From Myxocyprinus asiaticus (lineage: Eukaryota > Chordata > Actinopteri > Cypriniformes > Catostomidae), in assembly GCF_019703515.2 (NCBI RefSeq), contig NC_059372.1, positions 22,554,931 to 22,618,930 on the forward strand: 64,000 nucleotides of DNA, given 5' to 3'. How positions within the stretch are numbered: position 1 is the stretch's first letter; every line of letters begins with the position of its first letter. The notes beneath the pieces were generated by a model. That model had not been told where the DNA came from and did no database searches. It saw nothing but the letters and a program-made list of their open reading frames with translations. A program made the position numbers and the translations under genes. Shown piece after piece: positions 50,903-62,525 of the stretch.

Positions 50903-51419
50903 TTGAAAGTCAGTAACTATAATTGGATTAAAAGAATTAAAAAAGTAATGCTTTACATTTGAAAATAATAATATTACAGTAACTAATAACTTTGTTATCA
51001 GATTACACTCCACACTGCTGACAACACTAGGTAAAGTTTTAATAGTCGAATCAGGTAGAAATAGCTCAGTAAATGGTAACAGTTACACAGTTTAACTTTT
51101 TTACAGTGCATGGTATAAATCCTTCTTAATTGCTTTCTTTTATGCACTTTCAATACAACAGTATAGTATGATTCTCCTAATCACACAGTCATGTTTTAAA
51201 TGTGACATTATCTTTTAATTTTAGTGGAACACTGCAGCTACAAAAAACATTTGCACTGTACATACCAGATTTGTATTTGCACTGTACAAACAAATAACAG
51301 ATTTTTATTAGATTGCACTACATATGTGTATGTGTATGTGTGTATGTATGTGTGTGTCTGTGTGTGTATGTACGTATGTGTATAACTATTTTTTATTTTT
51401 TATTATTATCTATGTCTTG

Positions 51420-51535
51420 CTGCTGTTTTTGTATTGTTTTTGTATTATTGTACACTGGAAGCTCCTGTCACCAAGACAAAATCCTTGTATGTGTAAGCAT
51501 ACTTGGCAATAAAGCTGATTCTGATTCTGTTGTTA
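51420..51535 (+). mobile_element. LINE 3'-end fragment
   Basis: It ends TTGGCAATAAAGCTGATTCT followed by GATTCTG, an AATAAA-containing LINE 3' tail with a TGATTCT-type terminal repeat. The upstream ACTGGAAGCTCCTGTCACC is part of the same tail. It may belong to the same family as the 5' LINE part at 62526, but that cannot be shown without the missing middle. A (TGTA)n-like stretch lies just upstream at 51322-51382. Confidence 0.55.
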
Positions 51536-53505
51536 CTCTTTTAGGACACCTGTGTGAAATTGAGGTCCTGAATTTATACATCCACTAAAAATGATCTTAA
51601 CACAAGTTGGTTAAATGTAATTGCAAAAATGTCTCAGAAATGTTAAGTTAGCTCTGGGAAAAGCTCTAGCATTTTTGTTTGCAAATGCCACTTTGTTTGA
51701 CAATATTATGTTATCTACATAATGAAATTCTGATATTTTAAATTGTGACTTAAGTATCAAAAAAGCACCTAAAATACATTTTGGGGCCATTGTATGTTAT
51801 TATATTAACACTGGTCGCTCCTGTCTTAGACTATGTGCTGGTGTGGGAGGTGAAGGTATGTCGCAAACATCGAAGTCGGGGACAGTCACAAGGAGAGCCA
51901 ATGGAGGTGGCAGAGGAAGCAGCACAGGAGGAGAGCAGGTCAGAGAGAAGGAAAGCTCAGCTGGCCCGATGGAGAGACAAATTCATCCAGAACCTTAAGA
52001 GTGCTGGACTGTTAATGGAAAAGGTTTGGCAAATTAGGCCCATTTCCTTAACAGAATGCTATTTCTGATACTTGGCATGTTGTTAATAATAGCATTCTCT
52101 TTATTATCAGGAGGAATCATCCAGTGCAAAGAAGACTATACATTATCTGAAGCTCAGTGTCCCATGGGATGTGTTGGTGTACTACGCTGAGGAGTTGTGT
52201 CTAACAGCACCCAGAGCTATTCTAACCTTTTTATATTCTTACTCTATATTATAATCTTTTAGAGTCTTTGACCCTGTCCCAAAAAATGCACTTGATGTAT
52301 ACTTGTGGACCTACAGATTTGAGATGGCCGATACTTGCACATGTCCGTGAAGTACACAAGACTGTAGGGTGTCCCATTTGTCATTTTATTCTGCCTTTGG
52401 GTGGCATTAAGGACAGAAAGCAAACACATAGGGCTTAGAATCACCCTGGAAATAGTATTGAAACAAGTGGTGAATTGTTAGCTCTGAAATTACTTGGATT
52501 TGTTTGTCAACAGGCACAGCCGAATCCAGACTTCATCGCTTCTGCTCAAGTTCTTCAGAAGCTCTGGGTGCAAAACAACATGACAGACTCAGTCCCCAGC
52601 CATCCCATTGACTACTACACATGTGCCTTCCGCAAGTCCAAGATGGAAAAGTTAAATTCTTATTTCATATTTGCTCATTTGTATATTTGTACAGATGTAC
52701 AGAATACATCATTGAGGTTATTGATTTACGTTGAATTTCTTGGTTTTGTTAGGTGTCTGGGCTCTGATGGCCATGAAATTTACTTCACCAACACACAAAG
52801 ACACCACATTGTGAGTGAGCATTGAACATTGAATGAGGGAAAGCAGAACTGGGCATCAGAAAATAAGTTTAGGTTATTGGGTTGTTATTACTGTGTGTGA
52901 TAGTGTAGGAAATTGTTGTTACATGTGTAATAAGGTGTATTGCATTGTTATTACATTATATTGAGTTGCTAACACCTGTACTCGTCATAGGTGTATGAAA
53001 TCCTTGCAAGGACTGTATATGACAGGCGGAAGTGTGCTGAGGTTGGAGTCGCTCGTTTGCTGAATGAGGGGGCTTTCACGGGTGCATTCCCTCTACATGA
53101 GGTTTGACACAGGACACATACAACAGTCCATTTTAAACCTATGTGTCTCATTGGATGTATAGCTTGATACAAATGTCACCTTTTTGTTTACCTCTAAGGG
53201 CCCCTTTTGAGCACCCTGGTCATACCATCCAGCCAGATCAGCTGAACAAGATGCAAGTGCTGTACCATTATTGGGCCAGCTGGTTAAAATGGTATAAGTA
53301 CCAACCTCTGGATCACATCCGTGAATACTTTGGAGAGAAGATTGCACTTTACTTTGCATGGCTGGGTGTGTAGGCACTATATTTTTGCCTATTTTATTTG
53401 AAGTGTGATGACAATGCAAAAGTACTTAATCAATTAGTCACATTGGAAAGTGTGAAATTACTGGCAATTTAACTACATAGCAGTTTAATAAGAAAAACTT
53501 TTACA

Positions 53506-53640
53506 TTTATGCATTTTGCAGACACAAAGTGACTGACAGTGCATTCAGGTTATGCATTTTATCAGAATGTGCTTTCCTTGGGAATCAAACTCACGACCTT
53601 AGCATTACAAGGGTCTTGCTCTACCAGTTGAGTTTTAGGA
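53506..53640. repeat. Dispersed repeat with tRNA-like end
   Basis: It contains ATTTATGCATTTTGCAGACA and GACAGTGCATTCAGGTTATG, then GGGAATCAAACTCACGACCT and CTTGCTCTACCAGTTGAG. Read on the minus strand, the last part has box A- and box B-like segments similar to 48937-48990. It is a widespread cyprinid repeat, non-coding, in the ano7 intron before exon 53710. Confidence 0.55.
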
Positions 53641-54629
53641 ATGCAAAAAAATGTAAAAAAAAAAAAAAGTACTGCGATTATCTAATTAGTCTTTTTCTTT
53701 TGTTCACAGGGTTTTACACAGCCTGGCTTTTAACAGCTATGTTGGTTGGTATGTGTGTCTTTGTGTCGGGTATTTTGACAATGGGATCCAATATCCCAGC
53801 GTAAGTGTTTTGCATGTTATCGATTAACGGTGCTTCATCAGCTGTATTGAAATTGTTTCAACTTTGCATTACTCACACATTTACAGCTCTTCTAAGCTAT
53901 TCTGTTACTGTGTGAAATAACGTCATAGCAGTGTGCCTTATGACTTTTATTTGTTTCCATAGCAACTGTTGAGCATCTTCCTGAAGGACTCTTTGTGATA
54001 GGCTGGAAATATTTGCTACAATTGTCACCTAAAAAAAGAAGCAAAATGTTGAATAGAGAGTAAGAGAGAGATCGAGAAAGAGAGAGATAGATTATACAAA
54101 CAGAGACTACATTAGAAGCACTGCATCTGTATGCGTATGCTTATTGAAGCAATTATCCGTGCACTCTGCCTATTTGGTCTATTGATCTTTACATAAAACT
54201 AAATTATTCCTTCTGGTAACCACACTCTTACTGCACTCTTACCAGATTAACCTAACATTATTTCTGTTTTAGCTATGGAGCCTCCAAAACAACACAATGC
54301 CCCCTGGAAAAAGAAGACTTTATGTTTGCTATCCATAATATCTTTTTTAGCTATAATATCATTGCATTTTTCCATTTACCATCTACAGGAAAGAAATCTG
54401 TGAGAGTAGAGGACTCTATCTAATGTACCCTCTTTGTGAAACCTGTAAACCCTGGAATATTTCAGACATCTGTCCCATGGCCAAGGTAATCTGTTTCTCT
54501 GACTTTCAGTTTAGTTTAGCTGTGTACTGCTGAATACTACTGTTGCATTTAAAAAAAACAATAGCACAGTTTATTATTATCCAACAGCTTATGGCAATGT
54601 GAATGCTGTATACATACAGGTATTACTAC

Positions 54630-55862
54630 GAAGCCCCTTAGAGGACAGGGTGGGAATTTTCTTCTGAAATATTTTGTGTTCCCTCGCAATAGTTTTGCAT
54701 TCCCTAGCAATACATTTATCATTACAGTAACCATATTTAAACCATGATATTCATAATGAAACCATAGTGATAACTGTTACGGAAACCCAGACGCGATGAT
54801 GGTGTTTGAACCCAAAGGCAGGTATTTATTGAACAAAATACAAACAGGGAAACAGTTGAGTAACAAACATGCAGAATTGAGCTGGTGTGATGAACATAAA
54901 CCTGATGATAGTTTGTGTTGATGTAGGGAGTGATTATCCTTGAGGTCACACACACACAAGTTGAAGTAGACATTGGAGGGGAACTTGGAGAGATCGCTGG
55001 AATGACGTTGGAGAGGAACCTTGGAGAATTTTGGGAGAACAGGTAAGTCACAGGTAAGTGAGTCTGTATTCCATTGGAGACCAGACATCGAGTGAGGAGT
55101 GAGTGGGGCTTATGTAGTGGAGCTGATTGATGTGGTGATGGAAGGCAGGTGCAGGTGATTAGTATTCGGGAGAGAGGGAAGGTTTTGTGTGTGTGTGTGT
55201 GTGTGGCAGGAGAGTCAGGTGAATCCGTGACAATAATACAGGAAAACAAAACTATGAAAATAAAAATAATAATTTAGTGGTTATGGTTTTACTATACAAA
55301 TACCATAGTAATATTGTAGACTGTAGTAACCATAATTCTTAGCTGAAATAATTTTTCTATAGTAATAACTAACTATGACTGTTGTAGGCTAACCATGTTT
55401 TGTTTTTGTTTTTTTGTTGGAAACCATAGTTTTACTATAGTAATATTATAGTAACTATGAAAACTAAGTTAAGTAATCAGGTTTTTTTTGGCAGAAACCA
55501 TTGTTTTAATACAGTATACTGTATCCATATAGCAATCATGGTTTTACTATAGATTAACCATGGTGATTATTGTAGTTACTATGGTTTTTACTACAAGTAT
55601 TGTAGTAAAACCATAATGACCAAAACATTTTTATTTTTATTACTATATTTAAAATTTCCCTGTATTATTACTATGGTTTTACTATGAATATAAAGGTTAA
55701 AATATGGTTACTTTAGTATAACCATATTTTATTTTATACTTTAGTATGCACACAAAACTTATTTAGAGGGAACGCAATCTATTGCTAGGGAATGCAGAAT
55801 TTATCGTGAGGGCACACAAAACTATTTCAGAAAAAAAAATCTGTCCTGTCCTCTAAGGGGTT
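54630..55862. mobile_element. Palindromic MITE interrupted by an LTR
   Basis: The left end GAAGCCCCTTAGAGGACAGG is mirrored by CCTGTCCTCTAAGGGGTTCC at the right. Subterminal parts are also inverted (TTTTGTGTTCCCTCGCAATA and GCACACAAAACTATTTCAG). The middle is rich in CCATAGT/ACTATGG alternations. A 458-bp LTR-like segment sits near the left side. Confidence 0.75.
54775..55232 (-). mobile_element. Probable solo LTR nested in MITE
   Basis: It begins TGTTACGG and ends CCGTGACA, the TG...CA inverted ends of an LTR. The flanking pentamers ATAAC and ATAAT agree in 4 of 5 bases, as expected for a 5-bp duplication. TTTATT near 54827 reads AATAAA on the minus strand, suggesting minus orientation. There is no internal retroelement sequence. 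Confidence 0.55.
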
Positions 55863-55973
55863 CCATACATACACCGATTTCATTGTGTAAAATATATATA
55901 ATTTTTTAGTTTTTTTAGTTTTGGAATTTAAAGTACGCAGTACAAATGAAAAGATACTTGAAGCAAAATTTAG

Positions 55974-56227
55974 GGGTTCCTTAGATTACCACACTAGCAC
56001 CCTTTGGAGAACCTCTAGGCACCCTTTGAATGTGCCTCAAATATCCTATTGTATACTCAAGGAACTTCTATATATAATATTACAAGTGCCTCAAACCCTT
56101 TCCTTTATCATTAGGTTTCTGAATGTACTGTTGAGTTCTTACAGGAACTTTTGGGTTTACACAGAGTCTTGAGAACTGCCTAGAGGTTCTCCAAAAGGCT
56201 CTGCCAGTGTGGAAATCTGAGGAACCC
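55974..56227. mobile_element. Short palindromic MITE
   Basis: GGGTTCCTTAGATTACCACA at the left is mirrored by TGTGGAAATCTGAGGAACCC at the right. Inside, TTTGGAGAACCTCTAG and its exact inverse CTAGAGGTTCTCCAAA form nested arms. It lies about 100 bases before ano7 exon 56334. Confidence 0.75.
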
Positions 56228-58184
56228 GATATGGTTCCATAAGTATCTTGTCATTTTTACAGTGTATTCTAGTTACCAATATTGATAAAAAAAACAGGGA
56301 TTCTTACAGGGGTTCTTACTCAATTTTCTTTAGGTGGGTTATCTGTTTGATCATCCTGGCACAGTGTTCTTCAGTGTGTTCATGTCGTTGTGGGACATCA
56401 CGTTCCTGGAATATTGGAAACGCAAGAACACCATTCTCGCTCACCACTGGGACTGCATGGAAATTATGATAAGTACATTCTTATGGTAATGGTTCAGGAA
56501 CCACCACATCCTGAGTTTGCTGCCATGGCCCCTGCTATGGAGGAGAACCCAGTGATGGGGGTGAAGGAGCCCTACTTCCCTGAAAAAGCCCGGATTTCAC
56601 GCATACTGACCGGGTCTATGGTCATCATTATTATAGTGAAACCCTAAGGACTTGATGGAGGCTTACTGGAGTAAAGGTGTGCTATTACTTTTCTAAATAA
56701 TGGAAGATGATCAAATGTAATAAAATCCCTTAGACTTTCATTGAAGGAGGGACTCGAGGCATATATAGGGATTAGAATATCTTAGAGACCTAAGTGTGGG
56801 CACTTTTGACAGAACAACCTAACAACAGCTTAGCAGCTGCATTACAATAATGCCCTGGCAACCACCCAGAACACTCTTGCATTGTTCTGGCATTGTTTTG
56901 CACAGGTAAACACCACTCATATTTTCTTAAGAAAATGTAAAAATCTAGGTCAGCTAAATTTCTCCCAGTTTCTCTTTTTCTTTTTTCCAGCTGTGCGTCG
57001 TGATGATCTTCCTGGTCACAGTGATAATTTACTGCAGTATTGTGAGTATAATGATGTTTGAAACGAAGAGTTCTGTTCTGCGCACTCAGGTGGGAACCTT
57101 GTCGATCTGCTTTAATTTAAATATAAGATAACTTATGCACCATTACATTAATCTCTCCACCACCTGCAGTGGCTCTCACGTTCTGAATCCATTCCGCACA
57201 CACATTTTCTCTTTCAGGCTGGGAATATTGCCAATAACTCCAGCAGTTTGGTGAACCTGGCTCTGATCTTGCTGATGGGGCAGGTCTATACAGCTTTAGC
57301 AGAACAGCTTACTAAATGGGGTAAGCATTCTGTATGCAGCATCAGACTCCATCATGGAACAAATGCCCAGAGCAGTCACTTCAAATCAAATCATTCCAGT
57401 GTTGCTATTCTCTGTAGTTCAGGGGATTGAACCTGTCTATCCACACTGATTCTGAGAGTCAATAAACCATTATGTTTTGTAGAGCCTTTTCCACTCTCTG
57501 AGGCATTTATTATAAGGCTTTGTTACATATGTAACAACCATTACATTATATGCAGTCTCATTTATCTTGTCTACCAGAATATGGCTGTTCTTGAAACAAA
57601 AAATCCCTTACAGAAATGCACAGGACTCAGACACAATATGAAGATGCCTTTACATTTAAAGTCTTCATCTTCTATGTGGCTTTTTTCAAGGGCAGGTAAC
57701 AGAACAGGCAAACTTTTGTGCCATTATGTTTCATCGTCAGATAAAAACTTAGAGCACACTTTCTATTGATTTGAGCATTTATGTGGACTGATTTTTTATT
57801 ATTGCAGATTTGTGGGCTATCCTGGTCACTATGGAACATTGTTTGGGATGAGGAATGAGGATGTGAGTATTTTGCCTTTAGTTCTGTGCAACTTAGTCTG
57901 ATAGAATGAATGTTACTATACACTTTACGTGCTGCTTTCTACATTTTGCTGCAGTTTCCTGGTGAAATGAACACTAGAGGTGCTACAACAACTGTGAGTT
58001 TTATTCACTTTCACACAAATCATGGGTACTATGGCTGTTTATGACTTAATAAACAGTTATTTTTCACACTATTACTCACACACTGCTATGTTATGATATT
58101 GAAACACTTTAACTGTAACGCTTTATTTGAAAAACTGTACATTTACACGCTTGTATTACAGACCCACCTACATTTACTCAGGTA

Positions 58185-58310
58185 TTCCAACATGATTAGC
58201 TTGCGCGGTAGCTCACCTGATAGAGTGTTGGACTTTGGACTTGGAGACCATGTCTTGAGCCCAGCCAAGGACGCGTGGAGTGAAAGTGAAGCAAAAGTGC
58301 AATAGAAGCC
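58185..58310 (+). repeat. tRNA-derived SINE-like segment
   Basis: GCGCGGTAGCTCACCTGATA resembles a tRNA D-arm/box A, followed by an anticodon-arm-like stretch (GTTGGACTTTGGACTTGGAG) and a diverged box B (TCTTGAGCCCAGCC). It ends where an LTR-like sequence begins. It is not a functional tRNA, since the stems do not close properly. Confidence 0.4.
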
Positions 58311-58660
58311 TGTGGCAGCGGGGGCGTGGTCAAGCATCTCTCCGGAGAGAGAGAAAGTGGTAAGGGCGCTTACACCTGAACTAAATTATGTCTAAGACCT
58401 GTCTCTAATTTCAGTGAGCACGGGGAGAGTGGCATAAATAGAGCGACACAGCACTTAGTCGGGGAGAGAGACTGGACACCACAGAGCCGAGCCAGAGCAA
58501 GGATTTTTTAGTAGTGAAAGTTTATTTGTGAAAGCAGTGTGTGATAGTGTTTAGCCTAGTGCTTAAAGGTAAACTGTAAAGTGGTGTGGCGAAGAGGGAA
58601 AAATAAAGCCTCACCTTAAGAAGGAAAACTGCTTCTCGCGTCATCTTTTACAAAGCCACA
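58311..58660 (+). mobile_element. Possible solo LTR
   Basis: It begins TGTGGC and ends GCCACA, inverted TG...CA ends. It contains a TATA-like GGCATAAATAG near 58431 and AATAAAGCC near 58602, about 50 bases before the end, the usual promoter/polyadenylation layout of an LTR. No 5-bp target duplication is evident (AAGCC versus TGAAA), so it could instead be the body of a composite SINE starting at 58185. Confidence 0.4.
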
Positions 58661-61589
58661 TGAAATGACATGGTTACTTCAGTAAATGGGCTTTTTATGT
58701 CTAATTTGCTTTTAAAACACTATCGTTTAGGTGTTGGCTTTGGGTAAGGATGTTCACTTCTCATTCCTCTTTTTGAACACTTTTGGTTAGGTTTAGGCTA
58801 AAGTTTTAGGTTAGGGAGGTACATTTTACTCAATAAAACATCCATCTAATATTCACCTTAAAAACCTTGTCTGATTATAACATCATTTCTCTCACTTTTG
58901 GGGCCCCCCACTGGACATTTCACTGGGAAACTGCAGCCAAACATTTAATGAAGCACTTTATTTTGGTTTGCAAAAATGTTGCCATTGTCATGTAAATTTC
59001 ATGAGATCAGGCTGGTTTTATGCCTTTGTATATATGCCTTGATTAAAGACCCTATGGAATCAGAAGTAGAGTTTTGTAGCTTTCAGTGTATGTCTAGAAG
59101 CTAGTGTACTTCTAAACATTTAAATACATTTGCTTTAAGCAGATATCAAGGTTCCAGTGGTCATGGTAAACCTGGAAATATCACACCTGGAAAAGTCATA
59201 AAAATGTGAACAGTCATGGAAATTTATACTTTTCCTGTTATGCTCTGCTCTAAAATATTTTATTACCTAAATATTGCTCTTGTTTAGAGCTTGTGTAGAG
59301 TAGTACTTGTTTGCAAGCCATAGTGATGTCGAATTTGTGAGCAAATCCTTCTTTTCAGTTGACCTGTTGAGTCGGTTAATTGGTCGAAACGGTTCACAAA
59401 TTGGTCTGAATATTTCATTAGCCAATCCGTCTCAATCAAAATGATTTTTAATAATCAGTTTCTAGAAATCACAAAAAATAGAAAAGTCAAAGAAGTTAAT
59501 TGGTCAATAAAGGTGGGAACCCTGAGCTATAAACTTTTAAAATTTACAGTCTTTCTCTTCCAGGAAAACGAAACAAAAATATTGATGACTCATCCTGCAC
59601 TACACAGATTTTTGTCCAATCAAATGCTGTCTAGAATAAAAATTGTATTCCCCCTATTAACACCTGCAACTAGCAATCATTGTTCATGGCCATGATGTAA
59701 CTTAAGTCTACTGGCTTTAGAAAACTGCTACTGTCAATCTATTTCATGGGGTCTTTAACATTAGCATCCTGTTTTAAATGTGTTGAAAATGAAGCTCTGT
59801 TTTTGTATAGCATTAGCATAAACCACATACAAACTCATTCAAAGAGATTTCACAAAAAATAAAATGGTCACATTTATAACATTTAACTGCTCTAACATTT
59901 TCAAAACTGAGGAAAGAAGATTTTCCTTTATAACATGCATCTTTGTATGTCGGTGTTTTCAGTGTGGACCACGAGGCTGTCTGATTGAATTGGCCGAGCA
60001 GCTTTGCATCATCATAGTGGGAAAACAACTTATCAACTATGTTCAAGAGTTCATCATGCTGTACGTGTTTCCCTCTAAGCCTGAATTTACATCAAACAAG
60101 TCATATTCCTTAAAGCCGCACTATTTATATCCTTTTATATATGAGCAAACCACATAGTATTTGGCAATTGGTAGACTGCAGAAATCACAGCGGATAAGAG
60201 TAAATATGTGAGCAGGAATAGCTGTCCTTATGGCCCCAGAAGAATTTGGACAATTACGGCACATTTAAAAATGTATGAATGTCTCTGCATTATGTAACTA
60301 AATATCAAACCAAGTGGTATTTCATTTAAAGAAATATAACACAAACACTCTTTTCAAGGAAAACATTTCATAAAAATAATTTCTTAGGTTTCAAATTATT
60401 AAACGATAGATATATTGTTAAAAATTAAAAAGCATTTGGATACTTTGTGATTGTTAATGTGATGAATTACACCTGTGGTTTCTTTGCTACAGCATTTGTG
60501 TAAACTTTTGGGGAAGTGACTTCATACATCCACTAAAAATCACAGTGTAAATTAAACTGCAAAAATGGATCAGAAAAGTAGTTCAGAAAAGTTAGTTCTG
60601 AGAAAAGGTCTAGCATCATTAATTTGCAGATGACACTTGGTTTGATATTCTATACAATGAAATTTGTTTTTAAGCATCTAAAGAGTGTCAAAATACTATT
60701 TTGATCCACTGTCTATTGATATCTGCAGATACTGTCATAGTGTGCATTGAGCAGGCCAGTATCTGCAGTATCTCTCTCCTCTGAAGCAGCAGTTCCAGTG
60801 GTTTAGCAGGAGAAATGATGCACAGGAGAAGCTTTTAGTTCCCTCTTTAATAATGCCTCACCAGCGTCAAGCACAAGCAAAACCGGATCTTTCAAAAAGA
60901 GCACAGTTCTATTTTAGAACTAGAAATAACCTCAGAAGAGCCATTGTCATCATCATCTCTCTCGGCCTGTCTTCCTCTCTCTCCATCTCTTTTTCTTCCA
61001 CTCCTCAGTAAAATTAAGGCCTAGAGGCAGAAACAGGCCTTATCATCTGTGAAGAAAACCCAGAGCGCTGAGGAGGAGCCTAAGCGCTGGGAGCAGGACT
61101 ATGAGCTCATTCCATGTGAGGGGCTTTTTGATGAGTACCTAGAGATCGGTAAGATGATGCTCTGTCATATTTATATTATTATATTTATCTTTAAAGCACA
61201 TTTTGTTACAATTTCTGTTGGGACTTAAGTCTTGTTCTACTTGTAATTATTTGAATTGAACTTCAAGTCCTGCAGTTTGGATTCATCACCATTTTTGTGG
61301 CTGCGTTTCCCCTGGCTCCTCAATTTGCTCTACTGAATAACTGGATGGAGGTGAGACTGGATGCTCACAAGTTTCTGTGTGAATCCCGGAGGCCTGTGGC
61401 AGAGCGAGCCCAGCACATTGGTGTGTGGTTCATCATACTGTAGGCGCTGTCCCATGTGTCAGTCATTGTCAATGTGAGCTCTTACAGAAACATTCACTAC
61501 TATAATTTTCAGACTATTTAATGATGATAGTACATATAAGATGTGTCACTCATTTATCTGCCATTACCATGTTTTTATTAAAATATGTA

Positions 61590-61775
61590 ACTATGGTAGT
61601 ACTATGCTTTTTTTTTTTGGACATGCACCCCATGGTTCTTTCTGGAGAAACATGGTATTTAAATATGGTAATCATTCAGTACCATGATACAGTATAGTAT
61701 ATATCAAGGTACCGTTAAATAATACACTGATACTATCATGGTACAACCATAGTACTTTTTTCATAGGGTTTTCTG
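61590..61775. repeat. Degenerate palindromic repeat
   Basis: Alternating TATGGTAGTACTATG, ACATGGTATTTAAATATGG and CATGGTACAACCATAGTAC segments make an imperfect inverted structure similar in style to the middle of 54630-55862. It lies in an ano7 intron and is probably a MITE remnant. Confidence 0.4.
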
Positions 61776-62000
61776 ATTTCAAATGTTTTTCTCATCATGC
61801 AGTTTTTATATTTTGAATATTTTGTAAAGTTTCATAATATCTTGTGTTTTTCTACAGGCTTTTCTCATAGCATTTACCTCACATTTTTTGCCCCGTCTGC
61901 TGTACCAGTACAAGTTTAACAATGACCTGCATGGTTATGTTAATTTCACTCTGGCTTGCTCTCCACCAAGCTACAATCACTCCAGCCATACCGTATGCAG

Positions 62001-62525
62001 GTAACACTGTTGTTGATAATGCTGTTTTGTTATGTTCTATAGATCAACAAGTCTGAAATTGTACTCTTAGGTTTGGGTAAAATCTATCGGTTATGGTATT
62101 TTAAATTAGCAAATTATATTTCTTCATTGCTAGATGTTTTAAAATCTTTATTTGTTGGAATTTTAACATTGAAACCTTGGTTTCTCAGCAATATCTTGGC
62201 TATCATAACTAGGGCTGGGCGATAGGATGATATAATCGGATATCGACGATGTCTTACAAAGATCCCGATGCTGATTCCGGACAGACATGATCGACAATAT
62301 CAGGAAATGGCAAAACCATGGATCTGGGAAGTCACCAAATATATTAAACATTGGCCAGGGTGTGAAACTAGCACCCGCCACCTGCCAAATGCGATGAGAC
62401 TGAATCCAGTTCACAAGCTCCTCATCCAAATGTATTTCATGTGCGGGTTATTTTGCTCATCTACCCGCAACAGGCGGACGACCTGCTGCAAGACATTTTG
62501 GAGTGACACATGACAAGAAATATTT
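62001..62525. other. Region between the last ano7 exon and the LINE
   Basis: After a good donor at 62001 (GTAACA) the sequence is AT-rich intron-like until about 62205. From there, AGGGCTGGGCGATAGGATGA resembles the end of a dispersed fish repeat, and 62340-62500 (ACTAGCACCCGCCACCTGCC) also looks repetitive. No further ano7 exon is seen. Confidence 0.5.

Larger units (their letters stand above)
49535..62000 (+). pseudogene. ano7: ano7-like anoctamin (TMEM16), degraded
   Basis: Recognisable exons of a TMEM16-family membrane protein closest to ANO7: 49535-49666 (MLKKRNPEVL start), 51830-52023 (DYVLVWEVKV), 52112-~52214, 52514-52650, 52753-52810, 52991-53101, 53199-53365, 53710-53800, 54389-54485, 56334-56635, 56991-57089, 57218-57320, 57614-57695, 57808-57862, 59963-60060, 61009-61148, 61268-61473, 61858-62000, plus a possible 39-nt exon at 57955-57993. 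Conserved segments include [27 protein letters not shown]-type CGPRGCLIELAEQL and FVAAFPLAP. Lesions: an extra T in exon 53199 giving TGA at 53208; a frameshift near 56460 giving TAA at 56487; loss of ten residues at 57672; TAG at 61022 in place of an expected Trp; TAG at 61441; no GT donor near 52214; and a phase mismatch between the first two exons. The last exons (FEHVVF region) are absent from the window. Splice sites are otherwise good, so decay is recent, or the assembly is poor. Confidence 0.85.

Noticed and set aside
55090..55249. Protein with a His/Thr run (minus strand)
   Set aside because: The run is the translation of a (TG)n tract in the solo LTR.
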